Source: Rhodococcus rhodochrous (GTDB taxonomy: Bacteria; Actinomycetota; Actinomycetes; Mycobacteriales; Mycobacteriaceae). Taken from it: a stretch of 64,000 nucleotides of DNA. Location of the stretch: assembly GCF_014854695.1 (NCBI RefSeq), contig NZ_CP027557.1, positions 1,860,001-1,924,000 of the forward strand, in the 5' to 3' direction. A model generated the notes under the pieces. That model saw only the letters and a program-made list of their open reading frames with translations. It ran no database searches and had not been told where the DNA came from. The translations under genes and the position numbers were made by a program. Shown piece after piece: positions 61,457 through 64,000 of the stretch (position 1 is the first letter of the stretch; each line of letters starts with the position of its first letter).

Positions 61457-62222
61457 CCGTTTCGGTGTCCCGCCGGTCGGCCTGTTCGCGTACGGATCCC
61501 TCGCGTTCCTCACGGCGTTGGCGTCGCTTGGCCTGAGCGCGTGAGTCCTGTTCGGCGATCTGCAGATAGGCGACCATGATGCGCTTGAGTTCGACGACGG
61601 CGTCGGCATGGGTCTGGTCATCCTGCACCGAGAAGTTGAGCATCGAGTACACGATGTGGACGAGCACCTCGGCCATGAGCTTGCGGCGCGGTCGCGGGGT
61701 GTCCGGGGTGAGCGGTGCCAGCATCCGCGCGACCTGCTCGGCGAACTCGCGTTCGTGGATGGCGCCGGTGGCCCGGGTGGACGGGGTGGACTGCATCGCG
61801 AGCCACACCTCGCGGCGGGACGGATCGGTGGTCCACAGTCCGGCGAGGTGGTCGACGAAGCTGTTGAGGAAGCGCAACCAGTCGACGGACGGGATCTTGC
61901 CATTGAACTGGGCGAGCTCGCTCTGGACGCCGACGAGGTCCTGCCGGTTGAGCTCGCACACGATCACGTACTTGTTGGCGAAGAACTGGTAGAGGGTGCC
62001 GATGGGGACGTCTGCGCGGGATGCGACCTCCTCACAGGTGAACGACTCGAAGCCGACTTCGGTGAGCAGTTCACGCGAGGCGGCCAACAGGGCGTCGAAC
62101 TTGCGGCGGCTCCGCTCCTGGGTGGGCCGCCGACGCGGCACGAGCTCCTGGGGCTCGGCCTGAACCTCGAGCGCCGGATCGATCCGGCGCGGGGCGCGGC
62201 GGCCGTTCGTTGCTGACTCCAC
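61422..62222 (-). CDS. TetR-family transcriptional regulator
   Basis: 266 aa. N-terminal tail, then helix-turn-helix RSRRKFDALLAASRELLTEVGFESFTCEEVASRADVPIGTLYQFFANKYVIV (about residues 38-88). The ligand domain has REVWLAMQSTPSTRAT and VLVHIVYSMLNFSVQ, and a long Arg/Glu/Asp tail (QAKRRQRREEREGSVREQADRRDTETDQAEE) is unusual. It does not resemble M. tuberculosis FasR, which regulates fas. It lies between acpS and an ABC exporter. GTG start. A TGTGA-N9-TCACA repeat lies just upstream (62266-62284). Confidence 0.88.
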   Translation of the reverse strand: MESATNGRRAPRRIDPALEVQAEPQELVPRRRPTQERSRRKFDALLAASRELLTEVGFESFTCEEVASRADVPIGTLYQFFANKYVIVCELNRQDLVGVQSELAQFNGKIPSVDWLRFLNSFVDHLAGLWTTDPSRREVWLAMQSTPSTRATGAIHEREFAEQVARMLAPLTPDTPRPRRKLMAEVLVHIVYSMLNFSVQDDQTHADAVVELKRIMVAYLQIAEQDSRAQAKRRQRREEREGSVREQADRRDTETDQAEEARAPSA

Positions 62223-62301
62223 GCGCCCAGGCTAGCCGGACGTCCGTGCTTTCCCGAATACTTGATGTGAGTCAGAGTGTCACAAACCGGGCAGCCACAG
62301 G

Positions 62302-63087
62302 TCACCGCGCGGTTCGATGCCGGAACAGTGCGGTGGCGGCGACCAGGCCGATCGCGGTGAACGCCGCGCACCACCCGACCGCGACGATCGCGGACGACCC
62401 GATCCCGGTGCCGGTGAGCAGCCCCCGGACGGTCTCGATCACCGGGGTGACCGGCTGATGCTCGGCGAAACCGCGCAGCCATCCGGGCATCGTCTCGGGC
62501 GGGACGAACGCGCTGCTCACGTAGGGGAGGAAGAGCAGGAAGAAGGTGAACCCGCTCGCGGCCTCCTCGTTGCCTGCGAGCATCCCCAGTGCGGCCGAGA
62601 CGGCGGAGATCGCGAGGACGAACAACGCGATGACGCCCACGGCGGCCACCCATTCGACGAGACCGGCGTCGGGCCGGAATCCCATGAGCGCGGCCACCAC
62701 GAACACCACGACGGTACTGGCGAGATTGCGGACCAGGCTCGCGACGACGTGCCCGGTGAGCACGGCCGAACGGGCGATGGGCATGGACCTGAACCGGTCG
62801 ACGATGCCGCGGTGCATGTCGGAGGCGACCGCGACGGCCGTCTGCGCTGCCCCGAAGGACGCCGACAGCAGCACGATGCCGGGCACGACGTAGTTCAGAT
62901 AGTCGGTGCCGGTGTCGATCGCGCCGCCGAAGACGTAGACGAACAGCACGAGCAGCAGGACCGGCAGCGCGAGTCCCATGAGCAGCGCGTCGGGGCTGCG
63001 GAGCATCCGTCGCAGGTTCCTGCCGGTCACGGCGGCGTGGTCGCGCGCGGCGAAGCGGAGCGGGGTGGGGTGTGCGAGGAGTGTCAC
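62302..63087 (-). CDS. ABC-2 type exporter permease (DrrB-like)
   Basis: 261 aa from a GTG overlapping the ATPase gene by 4 bases. About six membrane helices (LLMGLALPVLLLVLFVYVFG, VVPGIVLLSASFGAAQTAVAVASD, VGVIALFVLAISAVSAALGML). Middle segment MHRGIVDRFRSMPIARSAVLTGHVVAS is typical of the DrrB/ABC-2 family. Together with the ATPase it would export a hydrophobic compound. Substrate not indicated. Confidence 0.9.
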   Translation of the reverse strand: MTLLAHPTPLRFAARDHAAVTGRNLRRMLRSPDALLMGLALPVLLLVLFVYVFGGAIDTGTDYLNYVVPGIVLLSASFGAAQTAVAVASDMHRGIVDRFRSMPIARSAVLTGHVVASLVRNLASTVVVFVVAALMGFRPDAGLVEWVAAVGVIALFVLAISAVSAALGMLAGNEEAASGFTFFLLFLPYVSSAFVPPETMPGWLRGFAEHQPVTPVIETVRGLLTGTGIGSSAIVAVGWCAAFTAIGLVAATALFRHRTAR

Positions 63088-64000
63088 CGGACGACCTTCG
63101 TTTCGTCGCTGGAGCCGGTGAGGGTGAGGAAGACGTCGTCGAGGGTGGGGGAGTGCAGCCCGAACTTCTCGACGGGCACCGCTTCGGCGGCGAGGCGCTC
63201 GAGCAGGGCGGCGACGTGGGGCAGGTCGCCGCCGGTGTGGACCTGCAGTGTCAGTGCGGCCCGGTCGATCTCGCCGTCGAGCACCGACGCCGCGTGGGCG
63301 AGGTCGACGTCGGTGGCGAAACGCAGCTCGAGATATCCCCCGCGCACCAGCGACTTGAGTTCGTCGGGTGTGCCCTCGGCGACGATCCGGCCGCCGTCGA
63401 GGACGGCGATGCGGTCGGCGAGCCGGTCGGCCTCCTCGAGGTACTGGGTTGTCAGGAAGATCGTGACGCCGTCGTCGGCGAGTTCGCGGATCGCCTCCCA
63501 CATCACCAGGCGGCTGCGCGGGTCGAGGCCGGTCGTGGGTTCGTCGAGGAACAGTACCTGCGGGGATGCGACGAGGCTCATGGCGATGTCGAGGCGTCGC
63601 ATCGTGCCACCCGAGTACGTGCCGGCGCGACGGTCGGCGACGTGCCCGAGATCGAAGCGTTCGATCAGGTCGCGGACGCGGCCGGGAATCGCGGCCGACG
63701 GCAGGTGCGCGAGGCGCGCAGCGAGACGGAGGTTCTCCGTGCCGGTGAGGAGGTCGTCGATCGCGGCGTACTGGCCGGTGAGCGCGATGTTCTCGCGCGC
63801 GGCGTGGGCGCGGGCAGGAAGGGGCAGGCCGACCACCGTGACGGTGCCTGCGTCGGGGCGCAGCAGGGTGGTCAGGACGCGGACGGTGGTGGACTTGCCG
63901 GCGCCGTTCGCGCCGAGTAGTGCGAAGACGGATCCGGGCTCGACCCGGAGGTCGACACCGTCGAGAACGGTGGTCGGGCCGAACGACTTGCGTAGGCCCC
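63084..64000 (-). CDS. ABC exporter ATP-binding protein (DrrA-like), N-terminus cut off
   Basis: 305 codons visible; the frame is still open at the window end (GLRKSFGPTTVLDGVDL...). Walker A GANGAGKSTTVRVL, signature TYSGGTMRRLDIAMSL, Walker B QVLFLDEPTTGLDPRSR and switch TTQYLEEADRLAD are present. The C-terminal domain ends HSPTLDDVFLTLTGSSDE as in DrrA-type drug/lipid exporters. Operon with the permease (GTGA overlap). Probably only 5-20 residues are missing. Confidence 0.92.
   Translation of the reverse strand, partial: GLRKSFGPTTVLDGVDLRVEPGSVFALLGANGAGKSTTVRVLTTLLRPDAGTVTVVGLPLPARAHAARENIALTGQYAAIDDLLTGTENLRLAARLAHLPSAAIPGRVRDLIERFDLGHVADRRAGTYSGGTMRRLDIAMSLVASPQVLFLDEPTTGLDPRSRLVMWEAIRELADDGVTIFLTTQYLEEADRLADRIAVLDGGRIVAEGTPDELKSLVRGGYLELRFATDVDLAHAASVLDGEIDRAALTLQVHTGGDLPHVAALLERLAAEAVPVEKFGLHSPTLDDVFLTLTGSSDETKVVR

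Noticed and set aside
61422-62222. TetR gene as FasR
   Set aside because: Position suggested it, but the sequence does not resemble FasR of M. tuberculosis as I know it.

Overview
This window comes from a high-G+C actinobacterium, most likely a Rhodococcus of the rhodochrous/pyridinivorans group. The evidence is the 16S sequence, a type I (single-chain) FAS followed by acpS, NucS-type mismatch repair, GlgE glucan metabolism, MurA with Asp in place of the catalytic Cys, and gene order that follows the Mycobacterium tuberculosis Rv1308-Rv1343c segment closely. Many genes start with GTG and many junctions are 4-bp GTGA/ATGA overlaps.

Layout. 1-3.5 kb: end of the F-ATPase operon (atpA-atpG-atpD-atpC) and a DUF2550 membrane protein. 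3.5-5.4 kb: cobalamin adenosyltransferase facing murA. 5.4-11.2 kb: a complete rRNA operon (16S-23S-5S, no tRNA in the spacer) with two promoter candidates, two boxA-like elements and a terminator. 11.4-14.6 kb: an ectoine/hydroxyectoine-type ABC importer (ehuBCDA) where M. tuberculosis carries ogt/alkA. 14.6-24.4 kb: membrane adenylate cyclase, nucS, small proteins, a TetR gene, a MerR regulator fused to DNA-polymerase sliding-clamp domains with a small partner gene, a DivIVA-like coiled-coil protein, methylmalonyl-CoA epimerase, a thiolase, DUF3817 and a thioredoxin-TPR protein. 24.5-33.3 kb: lipoprotein zinc peptidase, glgE-glgB, a tiny free-standing peptide gene, and glgP. 33.3-37.3 kb: pncB-pncA-dinG. 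37.4-42.4 kb: clpS, DUF2017, P1 peptidase, rhomboid, MBL phosphodiesterase, rph, rdgB; mec-cysO-cysM and murI, present in this stretch of M. tuberculosis, are absent. 42.4-49.2 kb: accessory and signalling genes (DUF3349, TetR/DUF2236 oxygenase pair, and a partner-switching island of anti-sigma kinase, STAS protein, response-regulator phosphatase, CHASE3 histidine kinase and response regulator). 49.3-51.3 kb: DUF3817 and LprD-like proteins, tRNA-Leu(UAG) and two tandem HNH genes, one frameshifted. 51.7-64 kb: fas (3093 aa) and acpS, a TetR gene, and a DrrAB-like ABC exporter cut by the window end.

How it works together. Most of the window is chromosomal core: energy production, cell-wall precursor synthesis, ribosomes, glycogen/maltose-1-phosphate metabolism, NAD salvage, nucleotide and RNA quality control, and fatty acid synthesis. 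The accessory layers are osmolyte uptake (ehu), cAMP synthesis (cyclase) with a candidate cAMP hydrolase (Rv1339-like), the partner-switching cascade, and several TetR units. The most unusual item is the MerR/sliding-clamp fusion with its small partner. Second are the isolated 22-residue hydrophobic peptide gene and the pair of HNH genes that have decayed in complementary ways.
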